A stretch of DNA of 36,813 bases from positions 1-36,813 of the IMG/VR virus record IMGVR_UViG_3300007640_000093. One strand, given 5' to 3'. The translations under genes and the position numbers were made by a program. Below, in pieces: positions 8,201 through 16,284 of the stretch. Source of the DNA: a virus. The notes below the pieces were generated by a model. It worked only from the letters and a program-made list of their open reading frames with translations, was not told the DNA's origin and searched no databases. Every line of letters begins with the position of its first letter. Position 1 is the stretch's first letter.

Positions 8201-11200
8201 TTTGGAGGGCGCTGACGTAAACTTCCCTTATGGAGATATATGGCCAGATACTCCCTACCCATCAGCACCTTCTACTGATAGTGAAGAGCTGCCTGACTTC
8301 TCTAAAAGATATATATCTGTAGAAGGAAACGTAGACTACAGCAGGTTTAAAGGGAGCTTTATAACCATAGCTAGTGCAAGTAACTGGAATACGTTCCCAG
8401 GCAACACATCAATTATTCAAAGTACGAATGCTGATCTCACAAGATTTGCTTACCATACTCCGTTTATTACATATGGTAATCTTGTAGATCCTCCTGATGG
8501 AGTATTCGATATCCCGGGATGTACGGATGAGAATGCTATCAACTATGATTCTACTGCAACAGTAGATAACGGTACATGTCTGGAGTGTAATAGTGTAGCA
8601 GAAGCTCAGGGATGGGACATAGCTAATATAGGATTGAACAACGGCACTACCGGTATGCGCTTGGGTGTATACGAAGGACCTAGTGCTGTAAACTCTTACT
8701 TGTGCGGACTAACGGGTGATGCACAAACATCGCTAGAGACATATTTCAATGTGCAAGGTCAGGCTTATGGTCAGCTTTATAATTCTACCGGAGCACAATA
8801 TGGTGGTGCAGTAGTTTGCAACAATGACTTTGCAGATAACACAGGCGTAGCTAATCTATCCATACGAGGAGTAAACCAAGGCTCTACAGCCTTTACAAAC
8901 TTACTCAACTGGATGGCTACAACGTACAATGAAACGTACACAGCTTGGAAGCTACACATCAGGCCTCTTACAGACCAGCTTGCAAATATCATTGATCTAG
9001 AGCAGTCATACAGCGAGTCTAATCCACCGCCTACACAGCTTATCCCAGGTGCTTTTAACTACGTAACTCCTGATTACACAGCTACTGCTACCGGAGGAAC
9101 TATCACAGAACCTACTTGGGATGAGATTGTAACTATTGCAGCTACTCAAAATTGGTTCAGAGCAGGCAGAGTTTATCTGATAGAACTTGAGCTTGATCCA
9201 CAAGAGCTTCCTGCAGAATGCACGCTGTTAAACTCTAACTACAATAGAGTTCTTGGATTGATGTGGACCACGTTCTGTTCATGTGCAGATATAACTAATG
9301 ATTACTTCAGCTTGGCAATGTCAGGCTTCCAGTATCCATGGCAGCAGAACATTGCATATCCTATACTTCCATATCAACCTGCTTCAAACTGTCCAGATAT
9401 AGTCCCGTCCAACAATTTGTTGGGAGACGGAGCTTATCCAAACAGCATATGCTTCACTCAAGACGAAGCTACAACTAACTGTGATCAGTACTGGTTGTGG
9501 TGTATTGCACAGACTACTACAGTATGTGACAATGGAAACCTTGACAATACAATTGACATAGGTACTACTACCTATTTTAATTACGTATCTGGAAGCATAA
9601 CAGTTAGCATTGAAGGGGTGTATGATCCTGCAAGCAATGGATTTATATTTAGCCCAGACATAGAGTATACGGTAGTTGTTACAGGTCCCCAAGGATACTT
9701 ACAGACTCAGACTCAATCTGACAATGTCACACCTAACATACCTCAGTTTACAAATGAGTTCTTAGGAACTATATATCCTGGGACATACACAGTAACTGTC
9801 ACGTTTACAAGTCCTTACGTAAGTTACTTTAGCGGAGATGCTCCTTGCGAGTTTGTGGACACAGTATACATCCCATCTCCAGATGAGCAGGGGTGTGATA
9901 CTTTGGTTGGGGGATGTACCGATCCCACTGCGGACACCTTTGATCCTAATGCTACGTTCGATGACGGAAGCTGCGAGAACACTGACCCTTGCCAAGAAAC
10001 GCTTAACAATGCAGCGTTTACTACAACTATTACGTCAGTAAACTCTACGTCAAATTGTGTTACAAACACCACCGTAGTAGAAGGGGTATCCTTTGAAGGT
10101 CAAGTTATCACTCCAAATAACAATGGTCAGGTAACTGTAAATATATCGTACAATTCTGCAGGGACTGAAGGAGTTAACATAAATACGTTTGCAGTTCTAC
10201 TTGTTGCTCAAAACAGCTCTGTACCAGGAGTAACCAATATACTTGATTCAATAGCTACTATGTTTACTAACCTTCCCACTAGTGAAGAGTTAGGTACATC
10301 TATAGCTGGGGTAGGATATTGGTCTCCTTTGAATAATACTGCTACAGGAAGTTCATTTACAGAAGTATTTACTGGTATTCCTCCCGGGTTCTACTACGTA
10401 ATAGTGGCAGCTAACCCTACACCTGAATCTCTTACAAACTGCGGAGGATTAGCATTCTCACAGCTGTCTACATATTTGGATACTGTAACTGTAGGTTTGG
10501 ATGCACCGCTGGACGAATGTCTTGAGCCGTGTGTAGGACCAAATTGTGAGGAATACACACTTGGGTGTACCGACCCGGAAGCAGATAATTACAATCCTGA
10601 TGCTACCTACGATGATGGGACTTGTGAAGTAATATTGACTCATTGCGAGCAGAATCCAACTGACGAAGAGTGTTACGATTGTACAGATTTGTTGGAGGGA
10701 GCAGGGGCACGATTTGCTCTAGGAAGTCTTTCAGAACCTCCTTGTGATGATTTTGAGGGAGGTGATGGTGAGTGCACAGATCCTAATGCTTGCAACTACA
10801 ACCCTGACGCACCTCTAGACGCAAGCAACAACTTGGTATGTGAATACTGTGGATGCGTTGGTTCTATTGACCCTGACTGTGATGGAAGTGATACAGAATG
10901 CGATCCAGCTACAGACCCCAATTGTCAAGAACAAGAGCCTGAATGTCCTGATCCTAGCAACCCAAACTGTGATCCGACTGTTTATGATCCTTGCCCTGTT
11001 GGTGATTGCGGACCTCCCGTTGATCCATGCATCATACTTGGTAACTGCACTGAAGATGGAGGTGGAGGAGATGATGAAGACGATCCGTTCGTGGATGTTG
11101 TCAATCCTGTGGAGATTACATGCGCAGTAGACATTGAATCCGCAGATGGAAGTCCTCTAAACTTCAGCGCTGTTCAACAGCAGGCTTTCCAATGTATGTC

Positions 11201-11816
11201 TGAGGAAGGTAAGAAGCTTCTGTTCAGAATGAAGTCTGGAGCTTACTACGATGATACTGACATACTGAAGCTGTCTCTAATTGCCTACCTGTTTGCAGGA
11301 GGACTTAACAACTCAGAGCTCCCATGTCTGTTTAACTGTAACTACGAATCAGCTGATAAGAGCAAGGCATTTGACTGCTCAATCCAATGGGTAGCAAGTG
11401 GAGCAAAGTACTACAACTCTACAGACACATACTCAAAAGGTGAGACTATAATGTACTTCCACCAGAAAGGAGGAAAGGTAACTAGGAGTTACTATACAGC
11501 TACTAGGGAGATGACACCTCTGGACATACACCCAAGATTCCCTAACTCAGGATGGGCTAGATGTCAAGATGTAAAACTCAGAACTGCAGACAGAAACAAC
11601 ATTGCCACTGGTAATGAGGAATACCTACAAGTATTCTGGGAGTTTATGACAAGATTCTGCAACGAGTGCCAGGTATCTACAATGCCTCCTAGTGCAGAAA
11701 ACGTAAACAACGTGGATCCTAAAGTTCTCAAGAACTACATAGATCCTAAAACAAACAATAACACTTCCAGCGGATCCGGTATACTTGGAGAAGATGGAGA
11801 AGAACTAATATTCTAA
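5277..11816 (+). CDS. Giant adhesin-like virion protein with GCTD repeats
   Basis: At 2,179 residues this is the longest complete gene here. There is no signal peptide. Residues 1-180 look like an attachment domain, and a long Ser/Thr/Asn/Gly-rich beta region follows to about 1,075. Four Cys-bounded repeats start at residues 1081, 1546, 1763 and 1832 (consensus GCTDPxAxNYxPxATxDDGTC), separated by Ig-like beta segments. Residues about 1,865-1,935 are a Cys/Pro/Asp linker with DPNC-type motifs and GGGGDDEDD. The last 240 residues form a compact domain whose region 2045-2096 resembles a carbohydrate-binding module of the CBM5/12 type (weak). The repeats are familiar from Bacteroidota surface proteins. 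I infer a tail-fibre or receptor-binding adhesin. It starts ten bases after the previous stop, and its TAA overlaps the next ATG. Confidence 0.65.
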   Translation: MKGKHSNNKLVFVYQDKTERAAASNPSLNAAESGSCVIRVVQNCIDPANNIQTHHDYVSSGATQLAQIGIDSLVSASVSGIIRTSQTGASSFESTSDIVQSISHFQIGGAKVIDIVISQTLQSIINTQSNLYKAVVELNFISGDVEDVVLNLKPADGCALIISPDQLTIHGPISVTAGNEDPDLPPGMTGSRVAYSFSKIYRRLNERSNASTSTNNTTRKQYGIGYKGHATFTMPWGGIFDDLSSKTLFGTFPAGNQSWLSESGYATAKTTYVNWFTGINDVTNVRFPNPDIFQIGNGQGQSPPALALSTQGVNFSNFFGSKIIVDRTTSDSSTLAFLVKPEGKLSFGKQFGWFSTFVSGDIVSPTGQVMVSENSENYGVPPIFRESFQAPNNGTGVDRPGHFWCAFSDTIPAADGTAIANDFGLTSLSTTFGPNPQNQSTDPTESRYSKLFYGGSNTDWHLPGHTNVSTGSVVNTNFSTAYINSYLADYAPETIRPYYALIVVEDTKLSGTALNSKIRLGSLDQITSNYGASFFYPGSAGTSSDPYVPVFKGIARICTVTRYTLTSDTTLGLSLSNSLRLGGLDDNSLADVHGIYASLVPHTNLNINESPTQGLGPDDELFYSLLFAGHTYPRQLTGSLQDTMCGHMPQVNAAAFQTWRLGLDCLRTDGANILVGQGEIQVSAQDIVVLNSGIVPDPYNGFSPSDQDSTDSRGRAISRNHPVGWAGNKDQQVITPSYEHFINSQFGVRPYPITSRSYHTDLGEDATSPVPPYPYAPTMFLTQTLGKPGYANFVGPESGTTGYFHPQVSDSNDGETFLTSAGQQGIVIPTSANTGFNESFFTGTDQCFTGQASTVTLTGVSGSLSSAIGTGELKIRYEFFYTNNCSGEFETDAGSKIVLENSDTLANRITKVRQIFPHIEYRPLAMDNALNESPLAYKLIVEDNNDVDNIFIDSIGSNSYRLVVEITADSDDVAFLEGADVNFPYGDIWPDTPYPSAPSTDSEELPDFSKRYISVEGNVDYSRFKGSFITIASASNWNTFPGNTSIIQSTNADLTRFAYHTPFITYGNLVDPPDGVFDIPGCTDENAINYDSTATVDNGTCLECNSVAEAQGWDIANIGLNNGTTGMRLGVYEGPSAVNSYLCGLTGDAQTSLETYFNVQGQAYGQLYNSTGAQYGGAVVCNNDFADNTGVANLSIRGVNQGSTAFTNLLNWMATTYNETYTAWKLHIRPLTDQLANIIDLEQSYSESNPPPTQLIPGAFNYVTPDYTATATGGTITEPTWDEIVTIAATQNWFRAGRVYLIELELDPQELPAECTLLNSNYNRVLGLMWTTFCSCADITNDYFSLAMSGFQYPWQQNIAYPILPYQPASNCPDIVPSNNLLGDGAYPNSICFTQDEATTNCDQYWLWCIAQTTTVCDNGNLDNTIDIGTTTYFNYVSGSITVSIEGVYDPASNGFIFSPDIEYTVVVTGPQGYLQTQTQSDNVTPNIPQFTNEFLGTIYPGTYTVTVTFTSPYVSYFSGDAPCEFVDTVYIPSPDEQGCDTLVGGCTDPTADTFDPNATFDDGSCENTDPCQETLNNAAFTTTITSVNSTSNCVTNTTVVEGVSFEGQVITPNNNGQVTVNISYNSAGTEGVNINTFAVLLVAQNSSVPGVTNILDSIATMFTNLPTSEELGTSIAGVGYWSPLNNTATGSSFTEVFTGIPPGFYYVIVAANPTPESLTNCGGLAFSQLSTYLDTVTVGLDAPLDECLEPCVGPNCEEYTLGCTDPEADNYNPDATYDDGTCEVILTHCEQNPTDEECYDCTDLLEGAGARFALGSLSEPPCDDFEGGDGECTDPNACNYNPDAPLDASNNLVCEYCGCVGSIDPDCDGSDTECDPATDPNCQEQEPECPDPSNPNCDPTVYDPCPVGDCGPPVDPCIILGNCTEDGGGGDDEDDPFVDVVNPVEITCAVDIESADGSPLNFSAVQQQAFQCMSEEGKKLLFRMKSGAYYDDTDILKLSLIAYLFAGGLNNSELPCLFNCNYESADKSKAFDCSIQWVASGAKYYNSTDTYSKGETIMYFHQKGGKVTRSYYTATREMTPLDIHPRFPNSGWARCQDVKLRTADRNNIATGNEEYLQVFWEFMTRFCNECQVSTMPPSAENVNNVDPKVLKNYIDPKTNNNTSSGSGILGEDGEELIF
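8517..8579 (+). repeat. GCTD repeat 1 (residues 1081-1101 of the giant adhesin)
   Basis: This copy begins GCTDENAINY and ends DNGTC. It matches the GCTDPxAxNYxPxATxDDGTC pattern at most fixed positions, with cysteines at both ends. It is followed by LEC, which supplies an extra cysteine. Confidence 0.8.
9912..9974 (+). repeat. GCTD repeat 2 (residues 1546-1566)
   Basis: The sequence runs from GCTDPTADTF to DDGSC. It sits after an Ig-like segment containing PGTYTVTV and before another beta domain, so it acts as a boundary element between modules. Confidence 0.8.
10563..10625 (+). repeat. GCTD repeat 3 (residues 1763-1783)
   Basis: GCTDPEADNYNP through DDGTC is the copy closest to the consensus. 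It is preceded by a short Cys-rich segment (ECLEPCVGPNCEEY). Confidence 0.85.
10770..10841 (+). repeat. Degenerate GCTD repeat 4 (residues 1832-1855)
   Basis: ECTDPNACNYNPDAP retains the core, but the DDG turn is replaced by DASNNLV before the closing Cys. It adds an internal cysteine and runs into a CEYCGC cluster. This looks like a diverged or differently cross-linked copy. Confidence 0.7.
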
Positions 11817-13354
11817 TGTCCAAGAGAATCAGCCAACTTAGAACAGCTAATAAAGCAGCTAACACAAGTCGTGAATACTTGTTGCTTAGTAATATAGATT
11901 CTAGTACCTCAAGTAAAATTGCACTTAATGACGTGCTTCCTACACTGCAAAGTGGTAAGGCAACTGGGGGTGTTACTCAAGGCACTGCAGGTACCACAAT
12001 CCAAGATTTGTTTGTAGGAGGAGGTGTAGGCAGTACTGCAGGTAACACAGATAAGTCAGTCCTTATATTCAAGGGGCTTGGAGTATCTGATACTACAGGT
12101 ACTCTTAAAATCAGAAATGATAAGAGTACTGCAGATTCTACAAAGCAGAACTTGATGCTTGTGTTTGATCCCTCTAACATAGATTTGAATGCAGCAAGCA
12201 ATACAAACTCTAAGTTTTTGTCAGAATTTGGAGGACCTAATCAACTTGATCTTGCAGATACTACGCACTACACTAACCAACTTGCTGTTGCTGGTGGTGG
12301 TACGGGAGCTTCTACGTTTACAGATGGTGCCCTACTTGTTGGTAACGGAACTAGTGCTGTAGAAACTATAGGAACTATGGCTGCAGGTGCTCTTGTTGTT
12401 GGAACTGCAGCTGGAACAAATCCTGGAGTTCTTACGTCATCAGGCAGTAATGGGCAAGTACTGACTGTAAATACTTCTGCTAGTAACGGTTTGGAATGGG
12501 CAACTCCAGTATTCAAGTCAACATCCTTTTCTGCTACTCTTGATACTAACGGAAATGATATAAAGCTTGGAAATGGTGTGCTTAGAGGATCAACTGCAGG
12601 AGACAACGGCATCACCCTGAATACTGCTACAGACTATGTATTTATAGGAGGAGCAAGCAAATACTACGATTCTTTCCTAAATGTAGGCGGTGATATAACA
12701 CTGGGCATACAAGATGGAACAGCAGCCACGAACATAACTGCTAGAGATTGTAGTTCAGGAACAAGTCCGCAGCTTACTATAAAAGCGTCTAGCAGTACAG
12801 CAGCAGCAGCTGGTGGAGCTATAAGAGTACAGGCAGGTGCTGGACATACCAATGGATCTGGGGGTAATACCACGATTGCTGGAGGCAGAAAGTCAGGATC
12901 TGGTACTGAAGGAAGTGTGTTTTTAGAAACAGCAGGTACGACTAGACTTACTATAGATGAAAGCGGGCACAGCACATTTGCTGATCAAGTAGTTCTGGAG
13001 TCTAGTAGAGGTATGCTTACTAGCGATTCAGGAGCTATAACGCAGGGTACTAGTCTTACTACAGCGGTATCAATAAACAAGTTTGCAGGGGTTATTACTT
13101 TGCACGCTACCGCAATTAGTGCAGCTGCTGAACATGAGTTTACTGTAACAAACTCCCTGGTAAGCACTACGTCTATGATTATGTTGACTGTTCAATCTGC
13201 AGCAGCATCTACAGAAAACGATGGTGCTACTCTCTGTGCTAACATATCTGATGTAGCTGCAGGGTCTTTCAAGATTAGATTAACCAACCCAGGATCACAA
13301 GCTACAAGTACTTCCAATAAAATACACTTCTTGATTATAGGAGTAAATTCGTAA
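11816..13354 (+). CDS. Fibre-like protein with GNG repeats
   Basis: The protein has 512 residues. The N-terminus (MSKRISQLRTANKAANTS) resembles short attachment segments of phage fibres. Residues about 155-215 carry GGTGASTFTDGALLVGNGT and related Gly/Ala repeats of a kind common in trimeric fibres of marine phages. The C-terminal domain (about 405-512, ITQGTSLTTAVSINKFAG to the end) resembles, from memory, a beta domain found at the ends of many marine phage structural proteins. It likely forms a trimeric fibre on the particle. TAATG overlap couples it to the giant adhesin upstream. No enzymatic motif is visible. Confidence 0.65.
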   Translation: MSKRISQLRTANKAANTSREYLLLSNIDSSTSSKIALNDVLPTLQSGKATGGVTQGTAGTTIQDLFVGGGVGSTAGNTDKSVLIFKGLGVSDTTGTLKIRNDKSTADSTKQNLMLVFDPSNIDLNAASNTNSKFLSEFGGPNQLDLADTTHYTNQLAVAGGGTGASTFTDGALLVGNGTSAVETIGTMAAGALVVGTAAGTNPGVLTSSGSNGQVLTVNTSASNGLEWATPVFKSTSFSATLDTNGNDIKLGNGVLRGSTAGDNGITLNTATDYVFIGGASKYYDSFLNVGGDITLGIQDGTAATNITARDCSSGTSPQLTIKASSSTAAAAGGAIRVQAGAGHTNGSGGNTTIAGGRKSGSGTEGSVFLETAGTTRLTIDESGHSTFADQVVLESSRGMLTSDSGAITQGTSLTTAVSINKFAGVITLHATAISAAAEHEFTVTNSLVSTTSMIMLTVQSAAASTENDGATLCANISDVAAGSFKIRLTNPGSQATSTSNKIHFLIIGVNS

Positions 13355-13383
13355 CTTAGCAAAAACCATCAAACCTATATACC

Positions 13384-13788
13384 ATGGAAAAGTTTAACGC
13401 AACTAACCGAGAACTTCTGAACCTTTACAAAGGACTTGAAGCAGTAAAATCTATCAAAGGAGCACGCTTTGCTGTTCTTGTTGGGAAGAATATTAAAGAA
13501 CTCCGTAACATACTGGATCCGCTTGAACAGGCTGCTGTTCCTAGCATGGAGTTTCAGGAGCTGTCGGTAGAGATGCAAAAACTTATTGAGGCTGAAAATC
13601 AAGAAGCTATAGAAAATCTGGAGAAGGAAAACACTGAACTTATTGATCAGCGTAAGAGACAGCTTGCAGATGTAGAGGAGCTTCTAGATAATAAAATTGA
13701 GGTGTTTCTGCACCCCATCAGAGAAGACCAACTCCCTGATGAAATAACAGGGGAGCAAGTAGAAAAGCTCCTACAAATAATTGCCTAA
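13384..13788 (+). CDS. Small helical coiled-coil protein, possible fibre-assembly factor
   Basis: This 134-residue protein is almost entirely helical. It has NLYKGLEAVKSIKGARF near residues 13-29, KNIKELRNIL near 35-44, then a charged coiled coil (about 65-105). The pattern resembles, from memory, DUF1617-type phage proteins. It directly follows a fibre gene (29-base gap). A second protein of the same general design at 23669 also directly follows a fibre gene. I infer a chaperone or assembly role for the fibres, without direct proof. Its TAA overlaps the next ATG. Confidence 0.5.
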   Translation: MEKFNATNRELLNLYKGLEAVKSIKGARFAVLVGKNIKELRNILDPLEQAAVPSMEFQELSVEMQKLIEAENQEAIENLEKENTELIDQRKRQLADVEELLDNKIEVFLHPIREDQLPDEITGEQVEKLLQIIA

Positions 13789-14213
13789 TGGGTACCATCA
13801 ACACAAGAATATCTATTCGCTCAAGCAATACTTTTAGAAACAGTATATCTCAACGTCACGACAGAACATTCAATGTAGAATCTCAGATTGACTCAGCCAC
13901 AAGGCTGATTAAAGCTACTACATCTGGTTCTCCGTATACTCTGTTTGACGGGGCAGATTTTTATGACTCTGCTGAAACTGGGGCAGGTGCCAATCAGGTG
14001 TATGTGTTTATACGTAACACATCTACTACTGGGGGCAAGACTCTCACCATACAGTTCAACAAGAACGGTGTGAGAGATGACGCCTTGCTTTTGAATGCTG
14101 GTGAGTTTGCAATGTTTCCATGGAAATGCGACGCAGCTACTGATGACATTGAAGTATTCTCCAATGACGCCGCAGGAGTTAGAATCGAATACATTGCCTC
14201 CCCAATGCGATGA
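13788..14213 (+). CDS. Small beta-rich virion protein
   Basis: The 141-residue protein has a basic N-terminus (residues 1-28, with ISIRSSNTFRNSISQR) followed by a beta-sandwich-like domain (SPYTLFDGADFYDS, VYVFIRNTS, LTIQFNKNG, DIEVFSNDAAGVRIEYIAS). No membrane segment is present. Small beta proteins of this design are common decoration or fibre-tip components in marine phages, but the role here is inferred. Its stop overlaps the holin-like start (ATGA). Confidence 0.5.
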   Translation: MGTINTRISIRSSNTFRNSISQRHDRTFNVESQIDSATRLIKATTSGSPYTLFDGADFYDSAETGAGANQVYVFIRNTSTTGGKTLTIQFNKNGVRDDALLLNAGEFAMFPWKCDAATDDIEVFSNDAAGVRIEYIASPMR

Positions 14214-14644
14214 GCGACAAGAAGAAACTACGCGATACCAAGGTTGGAGAGTGGCTAAAAGAAAAGGCCCCATCTGTCCTCGAAGTGGTCGGAGATGTAC
14301 TCCCGGACCGCGGCGTATTGGGCGTAGTTAAAAATCTTGTAGATAAAGACCCAACGCTCGATAGTGAAAGCTTTCAAGCAGTTATGGACGCAGAAATTAA
14401 AGCTCAAGAGAATGTCACACGACGATGGGAAGCGGACGCGAAATCAGACGTTAAGCTTGCTAAGCTTATACGCCCTATTATGCTTGTTCTGCTATGTGTT
14501 TTCTTTATGGTGATGATGATTTGGGAAGGTATTGATCCCAACTTCAAACCACCTAGCAGCTATATCAGCTTACTAGAGATACTAATGCTCACTGTATTCG
14601 GAGCATACTTTGCAGGCCGCACCGTAGAAAAAGTAAAGAAATGA
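14210..14644 (+). CDS. Holin-like protein (GTA_holin_3TM-like)
   Basis: The protein has 144 residues. An amphipathic N-terminus is followed by RRWEADAKSD (71-80) and KLIRP (85-89), the conserved lead-in of the 3TM holin family named for gene-transfer-agent release (PF11351), as I recall it. Hydrophobic segments lie at about 90-105 and 119-136, with a basic C-terminus (RTVEKVKK). It would sit in the inner membrane and help time lysis, though members of this family in structural clusters are not always proven holins. ATGA overlaps join it to both neighbours. Confidence 0.65.
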   Translation: MSDKKKLRDTKVGEWLKEKAPSVLEVVGDVLPDRGVLGVVKNLVDKDPTLDSESFQAVMDAEIKAQENVTRRWEADAKSDVKLAKLIRPIMLVLLCVFFMVMMIWEGIDPNFKPPSSYISLLEILMLTVFGAYFAGRTVEKVKK

Positions 14645-14883
14645 AAGATCCAAAGACACTTATCACTTCAGCTGCAGGACTTCTCGTTGTAGGTATAGGC
14701 ACTTGGCTTATAGCTACTACTGCTGACAGCACCGTAGAAATGGCTACGGCAGAGAAAGACATTGAATCCATAATCATCAAGCTTGACGAAATTGAGGAAG
14801 ATGTAGAAAAGCTGCAGTCACAGGTCAGAGAGCTCAAAGCTAGTGCACATACGCACGATAAACGGGGAAATGTAGTAGAATGA
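14641..14883 (+). CDS. Small membrane-anchored coiled-coil protein
   Basis: The protein has 80 residues. Residues 7-26 form one hydrophobic helix (AAGLLVVGIGTWLIATTA), followed by an acidic coiled coil (about 36-68) and a His-containing tail (SAHTHDKRG). One membrane segment plus coiled coil immediately after a holin-like gene suggests a lysis accessory (holin partner or inner-membrane spanin), but no lipoprotein partner is visible. A tail-associated membrane protein is possible. It overlaps both neighbours by four bases. Confidence 0.5.
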   Translation: MKDPKTLITSAAGLLVVGIGTWLIATTADSTVEMATAEKDIESIIIKLDEIEEDVEKLQSQVRELKASAHTHDKRGNVVE

Positions 14884-16007
14884 CAATTGAAGATATAAAG
14901 GACTTCATCGGGGAGAGGCCTGGTTATCTGAAGAAGAGTGCGCAAGTACTTGCAGAAAGACTTGACGCACCGATAGAAGACTGTGAAACAGCACTATACG
15001 AAGCTAGAACGCTAGCTCGTGGGAACTCAAATGAGAGCGATAACGTTATCACTGAGTTCCAAGAGTACCTTGACAAGAATGGAATCAAAACTTCAGACGT
15101 AGCTAGCGTAAAGTTTTGGCAGACAGTATCAGGTAAGCAGAGGTTCTCTGTAGTTACAAAGAGCGAATCTGTTAGTGTGCAAGATGTAAAGCAAGAGATA
15201 GAACGCTTTGCATCTAAGTATAGCCCTGAGGTACCACTCATAGAGCGTGAGCCTAAGCTCAAGCCTATTGCATATGAGATATCTCTACCTGATTTGCACT
15301 ATGGTAAAGAGCATAGTCAATCTATAGATGAGGTTGAGGCTCAGTATATAGGTGTAGTGCATGAGCTGGTACGCAAAGCTGATGGTCTAGAGATAGACAA
15401 GTTCATACTCCCTATCGGGAATGACGGTATGAACTCTGAAGGGATGAGGAGAACTACCACAAAAGGAACACCTGTTGAGGAATCAGCAAGTTGGAAAGAT
15501 ACATTCCGTGGTTACTGGCTGCTTATGGTCAAAGCGATTGACTACTTGAAGCAGATAGCACCTGTGGATGTAATTGTGGTTTCTGGGAATCATGACTTCG
15601 AGCGTATGTTCTACGCAGGAGATGTGCTCTCAGGGTGGTATAGGTATGACCAAAATGTTCAAGTAGACAATAGCTATGAGAGCCGTAAGTACTACCAGTA
15701 CGGAAAGAATATGCTGATGTTTACGCATGGAGATAAAGAAAAAGCTGCTGACATGCCACTGATCATGGCGACGGAACAACCGGAGATGTTTGCACGTACT
15801 ACTCACAGAGAGGTACACTGCGGCCATCTTCATAAAGAGATGGTAAATGAGTACAGAGGTATTAAGGTCAGGTTCATACCATCTATTTGTCCTAACGATG
15901 ACTGGCACAAGCAGATGGGGTACGAAGCTAAACGAGCAGGACAAGCATATATATGGAATAAGCAAACTGGACTTGAAGGATATCTACAGGCAAATGTTAG
16001 ACTTTGA
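14880..16007 (+). CDS. Calcineurin-like metallophosphoesterase
   Basis: This 375-residue protein shows the metal-binding motifs in order: D138-x-H140 (SLPDLHYG), G180-N-D182, G236-N-H-D239 (VSGNHD), H283 (FTHGD), and G315-H-x-H318 (CGHLH). Together they define a two-metal phosphoesterase active site, which appears intact. Residues 1-50 form a helical, winged-helix-like segment. The family includes nucleases, phosphatases and cyclic-nucleotide phosphodiesterases, so the substrate is unknown. Related phage enzymes, as I recall, also have GND in place of GD and the TTTKGTP segment (192-198). A soluble enzyme inside a structural run is notable. It overlaps the previous gene by four bases and the next by 14. 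Confidence 0.8.
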   Translation: MTIEDIKDFIGERPGYLKKSAQVLAERLDAPIEDCETALYEARTLARGNSNESDNVITEFQEYLDKNGIKTSDVASVKFWQTVSGKQRFSVVTKSESVSVQDVKQEIERFASKYSPEVPLIEREPKLKPIAYEISLPDLHYGKEHSQSIDEVEAQYIGVVHELVRKADGLEIDKFILPIGNDGMNSEGMRRTTTKGTPVEESASWKDTFRGYWLLMVKAIDYLKQIAPVDVIVVSGNHDFERMFYAGDVLSGWYRYDQNVQVDNSYESRKYYQYGKNMLMFTHGDKEKAADMPLIMATEQPEMFARTTHREVHCGHLHKEMVNEYRGIKVRFIPSICPNDDWHKQMGYEAKRAGQAYIWNKQTGLEGYLQANVRL

Positions 16008-16284
16008 CGACACAGAAGACGAAGATCTCGTAACCTCTCTAGAAGAGGAAATAGAGATATTGGATGAAGCATATCGAAATGCTTACAAGGTGATTACTGG
16101 GGCTATGTCCATCCAGCAACTCCTTGATGATGCAGATGATATGATATTTCTTCCATTCGATCCCGGTGTGCCTGAGACTTTCATGTTGATTGCAGATGAT
16201 ATGATACAATACTTCGAAGATGCAGAAGAGTACGAGAAGTGCTCTGAGATCATGAAGATCAAAGATAAGTTAGATGACGCTTGA
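15994..16284 (+). CDS. Small acidic protein
   Basis: The start ATG at 15994 gives 96 residues (MLDFDDTEDEDLV). An in-frame ATG at 15847 exists but would overlap the phosphoesterase by 160 bases with non-matching composition, so I rejected it. The protein is acidic and helical, with a repeated ADDMI (near residues 46-51 and 66-71) and EEYEKCSEIMKIKDKL at the end. Small acidic genes with EEYEKC tails are familiar to me from Bacteroidota phages, with no known function. It may be an assembly factor or chaperone. It overlaps the phosphoesterase by 14 bases and the next gene by 11. Confidence 0.6.
   Translation: MLDFDDTEDEDLVTSLEEEIEILDEAYRNAYKVITGAMSIQQLLDDADDMIFLPFDPGVPETFMLIADDMIQYFEDAEEYEKCSEIMKIKDKLDDA
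16131..16206 (+). repeat. 16-base direct repeat, 60 bases apart
   Basis: TGCAGATGATATGATA occurs at 16131-16146 and again at 16191-16206. Both copies are in frame in the acidic protein and encode ADDMI. This suggests a 20-residue internal duplication, although the sequence between copies is not otherwise conserved. Confidence 0.6.

Noticed and set aside
15847-15993. Upstream ATG extending the acidic protein by 49 residues
   Set aside because: The extension lies fully inside the phosphoesterase and does not resemble the acidic protein. ATG at 15994 gives a 14-base overlap like other junctions here.
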